Below are positions 1 through 8,017 of a DNA stretch of 64,000 bases, one piece after another. The notes below the pieces were generated by a model, which did not search any database, was not told the DNA's origin, and saw only the letters and a list, made by a program, of their open reading frames with translations. Both the position numbers and the translations under genes were made by a program. Location: NCBI RefSeq assembly GCF_000518545.1, contig NZ_KI912451.1, positions 126,923 to 190,922 of the forward strand. The letters are read 5' to 3'. The number at the start of each line of letters is the position of its first letter. Within the stretch, counting starts at the first letter, position 1. The stretch comes from Hallella seregens ATCC 51272. Lineage in GTDB: Bacteria; Bacteroidota; Bacteroidia; Bacteroidales; Bacteroidaceae.

Positions 1-2712
1 CTGAACATGCTCTATCAGTTCCTCGACAGCATCGACGCCCGCGGCTGGCGGTGCGACTTTGTGGCCGTCCACTCCTACTGGTACAGCGACTGGGGCAGCT
101 GGTTGTGGAACTTCAACAACATCCACAACCGCACCGGACGCCCCCTTTGGATCACCGAAATGAACTACGGCGCCAACTGGACGGGCTGGCCCGCCGGCAG
201 CGACCGCTCGGGCAGTGCTTCCAATTTGGCCATCGAGAAGCAGCACATGGCCCCCATCCTCGACGGTCTGGAGAGCACCGGCTACGTGGAACGCTATGCC
301 TTCTACAACCATGTGCAGGACTGCCGCGCCGCCTATCTCAACGGTTCGCTCACCCCCATCGGCGAGTATTATGCCAATCTGGAGTCGGGGCTGGCCTACA
401 ACAGTGCCCATGCCTACGTGCCCCGGCTGCCCGCCAGCAAGGGCGCACCGCGCGACCTGGAGGTCAAGTTCAACAGCCAGACCGGCACGGCGGCCCTCGC
501 CTGGCATGAGCCCACGGGCGAATACAACCAGAGCATGACCGTGGAACGCCGCCGCGGCAGCGAGGGCTGGCAGGTCGTGGCCACCGTGGCCCTGCAGGAA
601 GACGGGGCCGACTACACGCAGACCCTGTCCGACACCCGCGACGGCGACCAGCTGCGCATCCATGTGGTCTATGCCGATGGCAAGGACTACTACTCCAAGA
701 CCGTTGCCGCCGTGCCCTCACAGCTGGCTGCCGGCGATGCCGTCACCGTGGACGGCGCCACCCGCTACGTGGGCGGCAACCTGCTTGTCAACGGCGACTT
801 CGAGCTCGGCACCGCCGGATGGACCAACGGCGAGGGCCACGAGCTGGGCCAGCCCCACTTCGAGGTGTTCCCCATGGGCGGCTACGAGGGAGCCTATCTG
901 CAGGCCTTCTCCAACACCGCGACCGAGACTGCCGGGGCGGTGAAGACGTTTGTCACCCTGGAGCCCAACGCCGACTACTACTGTGCGGCCGCCACCCGTT
1001 TCGACGGCGTCACCTACAACCACTTCGCCCTCACCGCCGATGGCACCACCGAGGCGCAGGTGCCGCTCAGCCTGGCCGCCTCCACCACGTGGAGCAAGCA
1101 GGCTGCCACCTTCAACTCGGGCTCCTACACGCGAGGCATGTTCTCTTTCCGCCGTCTGGGCGGCAAGGCGCAGTTCGACCAGCTGCAGCTCTCCCGTCTC
1201 TATGCTACCCGTCAGGAGGCCTTGGCCGACGGCCTTGCCTGCACTCGGCAGCACGCCGCAGCGGTGGCCCAGGCCTGTGCCACGGCCCTGCCGCAGCTGG
1301 CCGAGTGGCTCAAGGCCGAGGCGCAAGCCCATGCCGAAGCCTCGTCCGAAGACATTGCGGCCATCGCTGCCGCCGCCCGTCAGACGCTGGCCGCCCTGCG
1401 CCTCAAGCCCCGGGCCGACTCGCTGCTGGCCTTGGCCCAGGTGGCCGTGGCCGAGCAATTGCCCGGCCATGAGACCGTAGCCGCCGCCCGGCAGGCCCTC
1501 GAACAGCCCTCGTCGGCCGAGGCCTACGCCCAGGCCACAGCTGCACTGAAGCAGGCCGTGGAGGCTTGTCTGCCTTTTGTCGCCACCGACAGGGTAGCCA
1601 AGGGCGACTTCGCCGGCGAGACGGCCTATGGCTGGGACGTGAAGACCGGCACCTACACCGGCGGCACACAGGCCGCCGCCACCGTGGCCGGCAAGACCTG
1701 CTGGAGCGCGCTGTGGACGGGCGTTCCCGCCAGTGCGGGCACCAGCCAGACCATGGCCATCGGGCAGCGCATCACCGGCGTGCCCCACGGCCTCTACATG
1801 CTCACGTGCAAGGCCGCTGCCCAGCACTACACGCTCTCCGACCAGCACGCCTATCTGCGCACGCGTACAGACAGCATGGTCTCGCCGAAGCTCTCGTCCG
1901 ACTGGCTCGACATGCCCATGGTGGCCGATGCCGACAAGTGGCAAACGCTGGCCACGGTGCCCGTTTACGTGGCCGAGGGCGACACGCTCACGGTGGGATT
2001 CGCCTCGAGCAAGCTGGGCGCCACGGACTATGCCTGGCGCGAATATGGCAATGCCACGTCCACGGGCGACCGTCGCGAGGGCTCCTGGGCGGCCACCGAC
2101 TTCGTGCTCTGCCACCTGCCCGTCTACCACACCACGGTGGATGCCTCGGGCTGGAGCACGCTCTGTCTGCCCTATAAGGCACAGCCCACGCAGGGTGTGC
2201 GCTTCTATCGCATTGCCGGTCTGACGGCCGACTCCTCGCGCGTCTGCCTGGAGCCCATCGCCGAGACCGAAGCCGGGGTGCCCTGCGTGGTGCACAGCGA
2301 CCACCCCGACGTGGTCATCACCGAGAGCGGACAGGCCGTGACCCGTCCCGGCACGGGCGACAACAACCTGCGCGGCATGCTCAAGACCACGGCCCGCGCC
2401 CCGCAACACAGCCTCACGCTGGTGAACGGCATGTGGGTGGACCAGGACAACGCCGACCGCAACAAGCGTCCTTACCTGGCCGACTTCCAGGCTTTCATCA
2501 CCAAGCTCGACGGCATGACGGTGCTTGAGGGCTGGACGGGCGAGTCGTTGCCCATCACCACGGCCACGGGCGTGCGCGGCATCACGACGACTGCCGACGG
2601 CGCAGAGACCTACTTCACGCTCGACGGCCGCCGCGTGTCCGACGTTTCGCACTTGGGTGTGTACATCCGCGTGAAAGACGGCAAGGCTGTCAAGGTGGTG
2701 CGCAGCCGCTGA
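1..2712 (+). CDS. Secreted glycoside hydrolase, 3' part (5' end outside window)
   Basis: The reading frame is open through base 1, so the true start lies upstream; the first Met in view is at base 7. Residues counted from that Met: a TIM-barrel glycosidase segment at about 1-130 with HSYWYSDWG (22-30) and WITEMNYG, where Glu51 would be the catalytic nucleophile. This resembles the Glyco_hydro_cc / GH128-like group, which acts on beta-1,3-glucans; the substrate is inferred. A jelly-roll, CBM-like domain starts near NGDFELG (about 262) and is followed by an Ala-rich helical stretch. The end carries a short Prevotella-type tail (YFTLDGRRVS...GVYIRVKDGK) thought to serve export or surface attachment. 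No sugar-uptake genes adjoin it within the window. Confidence 0.6.
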   Translation: MNMLYQFLDSIDARGWRCDFVAVHSYWYSDWGSWLWNFNNIHNRTGRPLWITEMNYGANWTGWPAGSDRSGSASNLAIEKQHMAPILDGLESTGYVERYAFYNHVQDCRAAYLNGSLTPIGEYYANLESGLAYNSAHAYVPRLPASKGAPRDLEVKFNSQTGTAALAWHEPTGEYNQSMTVERRRGSEGWQVVATVALQEDGADYTQTLSDTRDGDQLRIHVVYADGKDYYSKTVAAVPSQLAAGDAVTVDGATRYVGGNLLVNGDFELGTAGWTNGEGHELGQPHFEVFPMGGYEGAYLQAFSNTATETAGAVKTFVTLEPNADYYCAAATRFDGVTYNHFALTADGTTEAQVPLSLAASTTWSKQAATFNSGSYTRGMFSFRRLGGKAQFDQLQLSRLYATRQEALADGLACTRQHAAAVAQACATALPQLAEWLKAEAQAHAEASSEDIAAIAAAARQTLAALRLKPRADSLLALAQVAVAEQLPGHETVAAARQALEQPSSAEAYAQATAALKQAVEACLPFVATDRVAKGDFAGETAYGWDVKTGTYTGGTQAAATVAGKTCWSALWTGVPASAGTSQTMAIGQRITGVPHGLYMLTCKAAAQHYTLSDQHAYLRTRTDSMVSPKLSSDWLDMPMVADADKWQTLATVPVYVAEGDTLTVGFASSKLGATDYAWREYGNATSTGDRREGSWAATDFVLCHLPVYHTTVDASGWSTLCLPYKAQPTQGVRFYRIAGLTADSSRVCLEPIAETEAGVPCVVHSDHPDVVITESGQAVTRPGTGDNNLRGMLKTTARAPQHSLTLVNGMWVDQDNADRNKRPYLADFQAFITKLDGMTVLEGWTGESLPITTATGVRGITTTADGAETYFTLDGRRVSDVSHLGVYIRVKDGKAVKVVRSR

Positions 2713-2736
2713 ATGTGACATAGATTACCTCATGGT

Positions 2737-2812
2737 GCAGCCTCCGCTGCCGCCTCCCCTCCCGCTGTTTTCCTTGGAGACAACGGGGCAGGGAGGCGGC
2801 AGCGGAGGCTGC
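2737..2812 (+). terminator. Perfect 22-bp inverted repeat after the glycoside hydrolase
   Basis: Arms 2737-2758 and 2791-2812 are exact reverse complements around a 32-nt loop and lie 24 bp past the stop codon. No T-run follows, so it may be an RNA 3'-end stabiliser or a repeat rather than a classical terminator. Confidence 0.55.
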
Positions 2813-2867
2813 TTCGTTGGTGCCCGCGTCGCGTTTAGCCCTTATTGGCGTCGCGACAAAGCCGTCA

Positions 2868-2909
2868 TCGCGCGGCGTTTGCGGCGTAGACACATCGCGT
2901 TTACGGTGT
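2868..2909 (+). repeat. 42-bp satellite motif, copy 1
   Basis: This GC-rich 42-mer recurs in reverse complement at 19601-19642 with one difference. In both places it lies at the same end of the neighbouring palindromic element once the orientation of that element's core is considered. It therefore looks like part of a composite repeat. No coding potential is seen. Confidence 0.65.
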
Positions 2910-2930
2910 CGTGGTTGCGCGTCCGCGGTG

Positions 2931-3247
2931 GGTTTTAGACATAACAACATATTTGACAGATGGCTGGCGCGGTGTTTTTAAAGACATAGTAACAGATTAA
3001 CATATGGCTGGCGCGATGTTTTTTAGACATAACAACATATTGAACATATGGCTGCGCCACGGTTGTCGGAGTATGAGTGTAGGGTTTGGCCCGCAACGCC
3101 AACACCCCATGATTCACCGCTCGAACCATCTGTTGAATATGTAGTTATGTCTAAAAAACACCGCGCCAGCCATCTGTTCAATATGTTGTTATGTCTAAAA
3201 AACATTGCACGAGCCATCTGTCAAATATGTTGTTATGTCTAAAAACC
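2931..3247 (-). repeat. Long palindromic repeat element, copy A
   Basis: Three ~40-bp units on the left (TTTAGACATAACAACATATT-type, or AAAGACATAGTAACAGA-type) are mirrored by three reverse-complement units on the right. A ~67-bp core sits between them (about 3054-3119). The outermost units (2931-2965 and 3212-3247) are nearly exact complements and share a TTTGACAGATGG variant found in no other unit. The second pair is mismatched in type, so this copy is the most worn. The core runs opposite to that of the copies at 17.8 and 19.3 kb. Open frames here are repeat artefacts. Confidence 0.85.
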
Positions 3248-3282
3248 ATGGCGCAGCCGGTATGTCTCCCGTTGTTCTGTCA

Positions 3283-3320
3283 AAAAAAGCACGTGGATCC
3301 AACGGGGGAACCACGTGCTT
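3283..3320 (-). terminator. Rho-independent terminator of the leftward operon
   Basis: Complementary arms AAGCACGTGG (3287-3296) and CCACGTGCTT (3311-3320) are followed, on the minus strand, by a run of seven T. It sits 66 bp beyond the stop of the calycin/PCMD gene. Confidence 0.8.
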
Positions 3321-3385
3321 GGGTCTAATCATGATGTGTCGTGAGCTCCTGCGCACGGGGGCGCAGGACGGTACATCTGTCGCGT

Positions 3386-4972
3386 TTACCGCTTGAACAC
3401 CTTGATGCGCTTGCCGTCTCGCTCGACGATGTAGGCGTGTCCGGGCTGCATGGAGCCGACGCGCTGGCCCTGAAGGTTGTAGATCGCGGTGGAGGTGGCG
3501 GCGGGCTGGGCCGAGGGCAGCGTGTCGATGCCCGTCACGGCACCCGGCAGCAGGAGCACGTATGTCTTGCTCGACTTCAGGTCGGCCGAGGCCAGCGTGA
3601 TGTGGGCCACGGCACCGTCGGCCGTGCTCTCCAGCTGTTTGAAGATTTTAGGAGCGTCGGCGTAGGCCATGATGTCTTCGGGCGTGGTGATGACGGCGGC
3701 TATCGATTTCAGCGACATCGTGTCGGCCACGGCTACTTCCTGGCCGCGCACGGTGAGCTTGCGGAGTGTCACGTCCTGATTGTAGACGAGGCTGATGTCG
3801 TCCACATAGAGCGTATCGGTGGAGCCTTGGCCCGCGTCGGCGTTGGTCGAGATGGTGACGAGCAGGGCCCGCGGGGTGGAGGGGTTGTCCAGATACTCAA
3901 AGGGAATCATGAGATGCTGCCATTCGCCGCCGCGTGTGGCGATGGTTTTGTTCACGGCGTGGCCCAGTACGTTGCTGTAGGCCTTGTCCTGCGGGTCCTG
4001 ATAATAGGTTCCGTCGGTCACGGCTGCGCTCACCGTAGCATAGGGATGCTCGGCGTTGGGCGTGCCTTGGATGAACTTCACCCACACCGAGAGCGAGTCG
4101 GGCTTGCCGTTGAGCACGGTGTAGAAGGGGTCTCCGTTGCCGTCCTTGTCGGTCACGCTCATGTCGAGGGCGGCGTGGTTGGAGGGATCGGCGGGAGTGA
4201 AAGAGCCTGTATTCATGCGGCCCGTGGTGATGGTGCCGTTGGCTATGGCGATGAACATGTTTGTAGAGGTGAGCATCACGCTGTTGCGGCCGGTGGAGCC
4301 GGGGCGCGTTTCATGGCTGATGAACGTGTGGGGATTGTATCCGGCCATCCAGACCAGCGCGGGATTGCCCGACGCGCTCATGAACGAGTGCCAGGCATTG
4401 GGCTCGTCGCTGGTCACGGATTCGTGCTCGGCCTCGGGCTCGTCGGGGTCGGCCGGAGCGTAAAGCGTGGCTTTGTGGAACTGCTCGAAGCCGGGGTTGG
4501 CCAGCTGGTAGCCGCCGTTGCCGAAAGTTACCTGGATGGTTTGATGGAGCGACGCCTGCATGTCGATGTTGATCACGGCGTAGAGCTTGTCGCCGCGCTG
4601 CTCGGCCATTAGCTTCACGGGCACTTGGCCCAGCAGCGTCGGGCCCACCCAGATGCCGCTTGGAGAGTCTCCCTCGCCCGGCTGGATGGCGATGGTCTGG
4701 TCGGTCAGAAGCGTGGTGACACCGTCTTGAGTGGTACCCGGCACGTTGTTCACCTCAATGTTGCCGATGCCCATCTGCTGTCCGCCTATGGCCATGACGA
4801 AGTTTTTCAGGGCGAAGGCATAGCGGCCGTCGGCCTGTTGGTTGAGCGAGATGGTGGCGGGCTGCGTGGTGATGCTGCCGTTCACGTTGACTTCGAGGCT
4901 GTCGGTATAGTCGGTAGCCGAGGCCGTGAGTACGCATAGTGAGAATGCGACGGAAGTAAAGAGTCTGTTCAT
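3386..4972 (-). CDS. Secreted calycin-like plus PCMD-type protein
   Basis: A 528-residue protein with an N-terminal signal peptide (MNRLFTSVAFSLCVLTASA). Residues ~20-150 resemble the calycin-like beta-barrel domain of Bacteroidales surface proteins. Residues ~165-400 resemble the PCMD (putative carbohydrate metabolism) jelly-roll domain, ending in TDTLYVDDISLVYN. The C-terminus has a short tail (IYNLQGQRVGS...AYIVERDGKRIKVFKR) like that of other exported proteins in the window. It is the last gene of a three-gene leftward operon behind a beta-barrel protein and a PCMD lipoprotein. The role is inferred to be in envelope or glycan handling; no enzyme motif is visible. Confidence 0.6.
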   Translation of the reverse strand: MNRLFTSVAFSLCVLTASATDYTDSLEVNVNGSITTQPATISLNQQADGRYAFALKNFVMAIGGQQMGIGNIEVNNVPGTTQDGVTTLLTDQTIAIQPGEGDSPSGIWVGPTLLGQVPVKLMAEQRGDKLYAVINIDMQASLHQTIQVTFGNGGYQLANPGFEQFHKATLYAPADPDEPEAEHESVTSDEPNAWHSFMSASGNPALVWMAGYNPHTFISHETRPGSTGRNSVMLTSTNMFIAIANGTITTGRMNTGSFTPADPSNHAALDMSVTDKDGNGDPFYTVLNGKPDSLSVWVKFIQGTPNAEHPYATVSAAVTDGTYYQDPQDKAYSNVLGHAVNKTIATRGGEWQHLMIPFEYLDNPSTPRALLVTISTNADAGQGSTDTLYVDDISLVYNQDVTLRKLTVRGQEVAVADTMSLKSIAAVITTPEDIMAYADAPKIFKQLESTADGAVAHITLASADLKSSKTYVLLLPGAVTGIDTLPSAQPAATSTAIYNLQGQRVGSMQPGHAYIVERDGKRIKVFKR

Positions 4973-5023
4973 ACGTTGTTTTTTGTTGATGTGAATACTA
5001 AGTTGGGTTGTCGTGGGGCACGG

Positions 5024-5776
5024 TTATCGGAGCCGGTAGGTGAGTCCGAAAGTGCCGAAAATGGGGTAGAGCGTCTGCTCGATGGTCTTGAAACTGCTGC
5101 GGTGCACGCCGCTGAGGCCCCAACTCAGGTCGGCATAGAGGCCGAGCCGGCCGCGCGGGTTCCAGTCGGCCCCGATGTCGAGGCCCCACTGCAGGTGCCG
5201 CATGTCGTCGGAGAAGTCGTAGGAGCCGCGTGTGGCCGGGTCGTCGCCCAGCGTTACCTTGGCTCCTGTGGGGTCGCCCACGCGCAGATAGCCGTTGTGG
5301 GCATAGCCCGTGAACGAGCGGTCGACGAGGACAGAGACGTAGGGGCCGAAGCGCAGGGCCACCGTCGAGGCGGGCGACCACACGGCCTGCAGGGGCACGG
5401 AGACCATCCACTGGTGCACCTGGGTGGTGACGTCGCCCGTGAAGCGGCCGGTCAGCGACTCGCCGCCGCGCACGATGTCCTCGTGATAGTCCTTGACGCG
5501 GGCGTCCTCGTCCATGCTCTTATTCTCGAAACGCAGGCCCAGCAGCGCGCCCCAGTGTGGCGCGAGCGGCTTCACGGCATCGAGGCCGAAGCTCAGATTG
5601 GGCTGCAAGCGGTAGCTGTTGAGGCCCCGGATGGAGGTAGGCAGCCCCACGGGAGCCGTGCCGCCGAGGCTGTAGCCCAGGCGGGCGCGCAGGGTCATGT
5701 CGGCGGTGAAGCCCGAGGCCCGGGCGGGGAGGACGGCCAGCCCGAGGGCAGCGGCCAGGAGGAGTATCATTTTCAT
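5024..5776 (-). CDS. PorT-like outer-membrane beta-barrel protein
   Basis: A 250-residue protein. The start at 5776 is chosen because a signal peptide (MKMILLLAAALGLAVLPARA) begins there; the upstream extension of the same frame lies inside the preceding gene. The mature part alternates short amphipathic strands (LRARLGYSLGG, LQPNLSFGLDAV, VALRFGPYVSVLV, LGLYADLSWGL) and ends TFGLTYRLR with a C-terminal aromatic-containing strand, typical of PorT/outer-membrane-protein beta-barrel family members. It lies between two PCMD-type genes and may form a complex with them. Confidence 0.65.
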   Translation of the reverse strand: MKMILLLAAALGLAVLPARASGFTADMTLRARLGYSLGGTAPVGLPTSIRGLNSYRLQPNLSFGLDAVKPLAPHWGALLGLRFENKSMDEDARVKDYHEDIVRGGESLTGRFTGDVTTQVHQWMVSVPLQAVWSPASTVALRFGPYVSVLVDRSFTGYAHNGYLRVGDPTGAKVTLGDDPATRGSYDFSDDMRHLQWGLDIGADWNPRGRLGLYADLSWGLSGVHRSSFKTIEQTLYPIFGTFGLTYRLR

Positions 5777-5840
5777 GATGGATGCGGGGGAAATGGTGGG
5801 GTGTGATGTCGGGAAACGGGGTTGGGGCTGCCGGCGGCGG

Positions 5841-7007
5841 CTACTCGGCCTTGCGGCAGACGACGCGCACCTGGTCGATGCAGAGCTGCGAGCCGACGGC
5901 TCCCTCGAACAGGTCGCCCTCGTTGCTCGACGAGAAGACGATGGCGAGGCTGTAGCTGCGGTTGGTGAGCAGGTCGTAGTCGATGGCCTGCCGATAGTCG
6001 AAGTCGAGGCGGAAAGCCGTCCACTCGGCTGTGGGCGGCACGGTGCCCATGTCGGCAATGGCCACAATCTGCGGGCTGGTCTTTACGTCGTCGCCGTGCA
6101 GGGAGAGGCTGCGCCCCTGGTCGTCGTGGTTGCGGTAGAGCACGGCATAGATGGCGGCCTGGTCTGTGCGGCCCTCGACGGGCTGTCCGTTCTTGTCCTG
6201 ATAGACGGGGCCGGGCTGATATTTGTAGAATCCGGTGAGGGCGAGCGGCTCGCGGTCGAAAGGCACGCCGAAGCTCGTGGCCCGCAGGGCATCGCTCAGG
6301 GCGTTGGTCACGTCGAACGCGCCGAGGAAGAAATTGCCGGCCGCCAGCCGCTTTCTGGCCAGTACGCCAAAGGGTCCCGTGCTGCGCGTGGTGAGCTGCA
6401 GGCCGTAGCCCGAGCGGCCCTGGGCGAGCGGCGCCGAGGGATACTCCTCGGCACGGGCTGAGCCCATGCTCAGGCGGAAGCCCGGATTGCCGTTGGCCCA
6501 GTCGTTGGCCAGCGTGCCGTCTTCGAGCGGGTTGTGCCAGATGTAGTACTTGCCCTCGCGCGGTTCCAGCTCGAAATGCTCGAAGTCGTAGGCCACGGTG
6601 TCGTTCACCGTGCGCACCACGGGCACGAAAGCCACGGTGTAGTCACGGTGCCAGAGCTGGTTTTCGGAGGTGACACGGTAGTGCCGGCGCCCGCCCTGGC
6701 GGGCGTCCACCGTGCCGCCGGTGGGAGTGATGGTGGCTCCCGGCGTGAGGATAAAGCGGGGTTGCAGCGTGGAAAGGTCGGCCTCGTGGCTGTGGCGCAC
6801 GCTGAAAGTGATGAGGCTGTCGGCCGAGGCCACGCGCTGCAGCGTGTCGGCCAGGCTGAACAACGTGCCCAGCGGATGGTCCAGATGCAGGCTCACCTGC
6901 TCAATGTCGCACTCGGCATTGAGCGGCTCCTCCTTGAAACACGAGGCAAGCGTGGTACATGTCAATAATCCGGCAAGCAGTCCTGTATGCAATCTATATC
7001 CTTTCAT
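5841..7007 (-). CDS. PCMD-domain lipoprotein
   Basis: A 388-residue lipoprotein with lipobox LASC (Cys23). After an N-terminal Ig-like region (about 35-130, TFSVRHSHEADLSTLQPRF, as in DUF4959/BACON-like folds), residues ~140-385 match the PCMD jelly-roll seen in Bacteroidales putative carbohydrate-binding proteins. Typical pieces are YDFEHFELE near the start and LCIDQVRVVC at the end. It is the first gene of the leftward operon with the barrel and calycin/PCMD genes. The promoter lies so close that the transcript appears leaderless. Binding of a glycan is inferred only. Confidence 0.65.
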   Translation of the reverse strand: MKGYRLHTGLLAGLLTCTTLASCFKEEPLNAECDIEQVSLHLDHPLGTLFSLADTLQRVASADSLITFSVRHSHEADLSTLQPRFILTPGATITPTGGTVDARQGGRRHYRVTSENQLWHRDYTVAFVPVVRTVNDTVAYDFEHFELEPREGKYYIWHNPLEDGTLANDWANGNPGFRLSMGSARAEEYPSAPLAQGRSGYGLQLTTRSTGPFGVLARKRLAAGNFFLGAFDVTNALSDALRATSFGVPFDREPLALTGFYKYQPGPVYQDKNGQPVEGRTDQAAIYAVLYRNHDDQGRSLSLHGDDVKTSPQIVAIADMGTVPPTAEWTAFRLDFDYRQAIDYDLLTNRSYSLAIVFSSSNEGDLFEGAVGSQLCIDQVRVVCRKAE

Positions 7008-7012
7008 TGGTG

Positions 7013-7043
7013 CAAAATTACGGCATTTATTTTGGCTGACAAA
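7013..7043 (-). promoter_or_regulatory. Bacteroidetes promoter of the PCMD operon
   Basis: On the minus strand: TTTG (7043-7040), 19 bp, then TAATTTTG (7020-7013), a perfect match to the sigma-ABfr pattern. The expected start of transcription falls at or within a few bases of the ATG at 7007. Confidence 0.75.
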
Positions 7044-7136
7044 GGTTTTGTGGCAGAAATGGCGGGCGGTGGCGGCTAAATCGCCTGATTTTGGATTATT
7101 TAAGCCGGCAAGGCCGCGACTCTCGCATAAAATAAT

Positions 7137-7144
7137 TACTTTTG
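7137..7144 (+). promoter_or_regulatory. -7 box upstream of dapB
   Basis: TACTTTTG fits the TAnnTTTG consensus and lies 27 bp before the dapB ATG. A clear -33 TTTG is not seen at the usual distance. Confidence 0.55.
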
Positions 7145-7170
7145 CAACAACATTTTAAATCGGAAGAAAG

Positions 7171-7926
7171 ATGAAGATAGCATTGATCGGCTACGGCAAG
7201 ATGGGCCGCATGATTGAGCAGACGGCGCTGGGCCGCGGCCATGAGATTGTCTGTAAAATTGATGTTGATAATTTGCAGGATTTCGACAGCCCGGCCTTCG
7301 CTTCGGCCGATGTGGCCATCGAATTTACCAATCCCACGGCAGCCTACGACAACTATCTGCGGGCTTTCAAGCACCATGTGAAGGTGGTGAGCGGCTCCAC
7401 GGGCTGGATGAAAGAGCACCGGGACGACGTGGAGGCTCTGACGCGCGACGGCCGGCAGACCCTCTTCTGGGCCAGCAACTTCTCGATAGGCGTGGCCATT
7501 TTCTCGGCCGTGAACCGCTATCTGGCCCGCATCATGAACCGATTTCCCCAATACGGGGTGGAGATGGAGGAGACCCATCACGTGCACAAGCTCGACGCAC
7601 CGTCGGGGACGGCCATCACTCTGGCCGAGGAAATCGTGGCCGACATAGACCGCAAGCAGGGCTGGAAGCTCGGTACGACGACCTGGGACGACGGGCGCGT
7701 GGACGGTTCGCCCGACTGTGACGAGGCCGACCTGCGCATCAACTGCGTGCGCCACGACGAGGTGCCGGGCATACACAGCGTGACCTACGACTCGGAAGCC
7801 GACCTCATCCGGATTACCCACAGCGCACACTCGCGCAAAGGCTTTGCCCTCGGTGCCGTGCTGGCGGCCGAATACACCAAGGACCACACCGGACTGCTGA
7901 CCACCAGCGACCTGTTCCGGTTCTGA
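7171..7926 (+). CDS. dapB: 4-hydroxy-tetrahydrodipicolinate reductase
   Basis: Reduces 4-hydroxy-tetrahydrodipicolinate with NAD(P)H in the lysine and diaminopimelate pathway; cytoplasmic. The N-terminus has the Rossmann motif GYGKMG (7-12). The signature ETHHVHKLDAPSGT carries the presumed proton donor His136 and Lys140. At 251 residues it has normal length for Bacteroidales. It starts a rightward cluster with lepB, a second S26-like gene and WbqC, an order I recall as common in this group. Confidence 0.95.
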   Translation: MKIALIGYGKMGRMIEQTALGRGHEIVCKIDVDNLQDFDSPAFASADVAIEFTNPTAAYDNYLRAFKHHVKVVSGSTGWMKEHRDDVEALTRDGRQTLFWASNFSIGVAIFSAVNRYLARIMNRFPQYGVEMEETHHVHKLDAPSGTAITLAEEIVADIDRKQGWKLGTTTWDDGRVDGSPDCDEADLRINCVRHDEVPGIHSVTYDSEADLIRITHSAHSRKGFALGAVLAAEYTKDHTGLLTTSDLFRF

Positions 7927-8017
7927 CGGGAGCGGCCCGGCCGCCCGGCCGTCGTGGTGCAGGGCTGTCGGCGAATGACAAAAAATGACAGATTAACGAT
8001 AGACAAACAACAGACAA

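Noticed and set aside
718..2721. 667-residue open frame opposite the glycoside hydrolase
   Set aside because: It arises from high GC and codon bias of the real gene; composition is His/Arg/Gly-rich without domains.
2935..3242. Several 60-70 residue frames rich in Cys, Met and Val (as in QICCYV)
   Set aside because: They are translations of the palindromic repeat and recur in every copy on both strands.
2931..3247. CRISPR-like array at the repeated units
   Set aside because: The units alternate in type, are inverted around a centre, have no unique spacers of constant size, and no cas genes are present.
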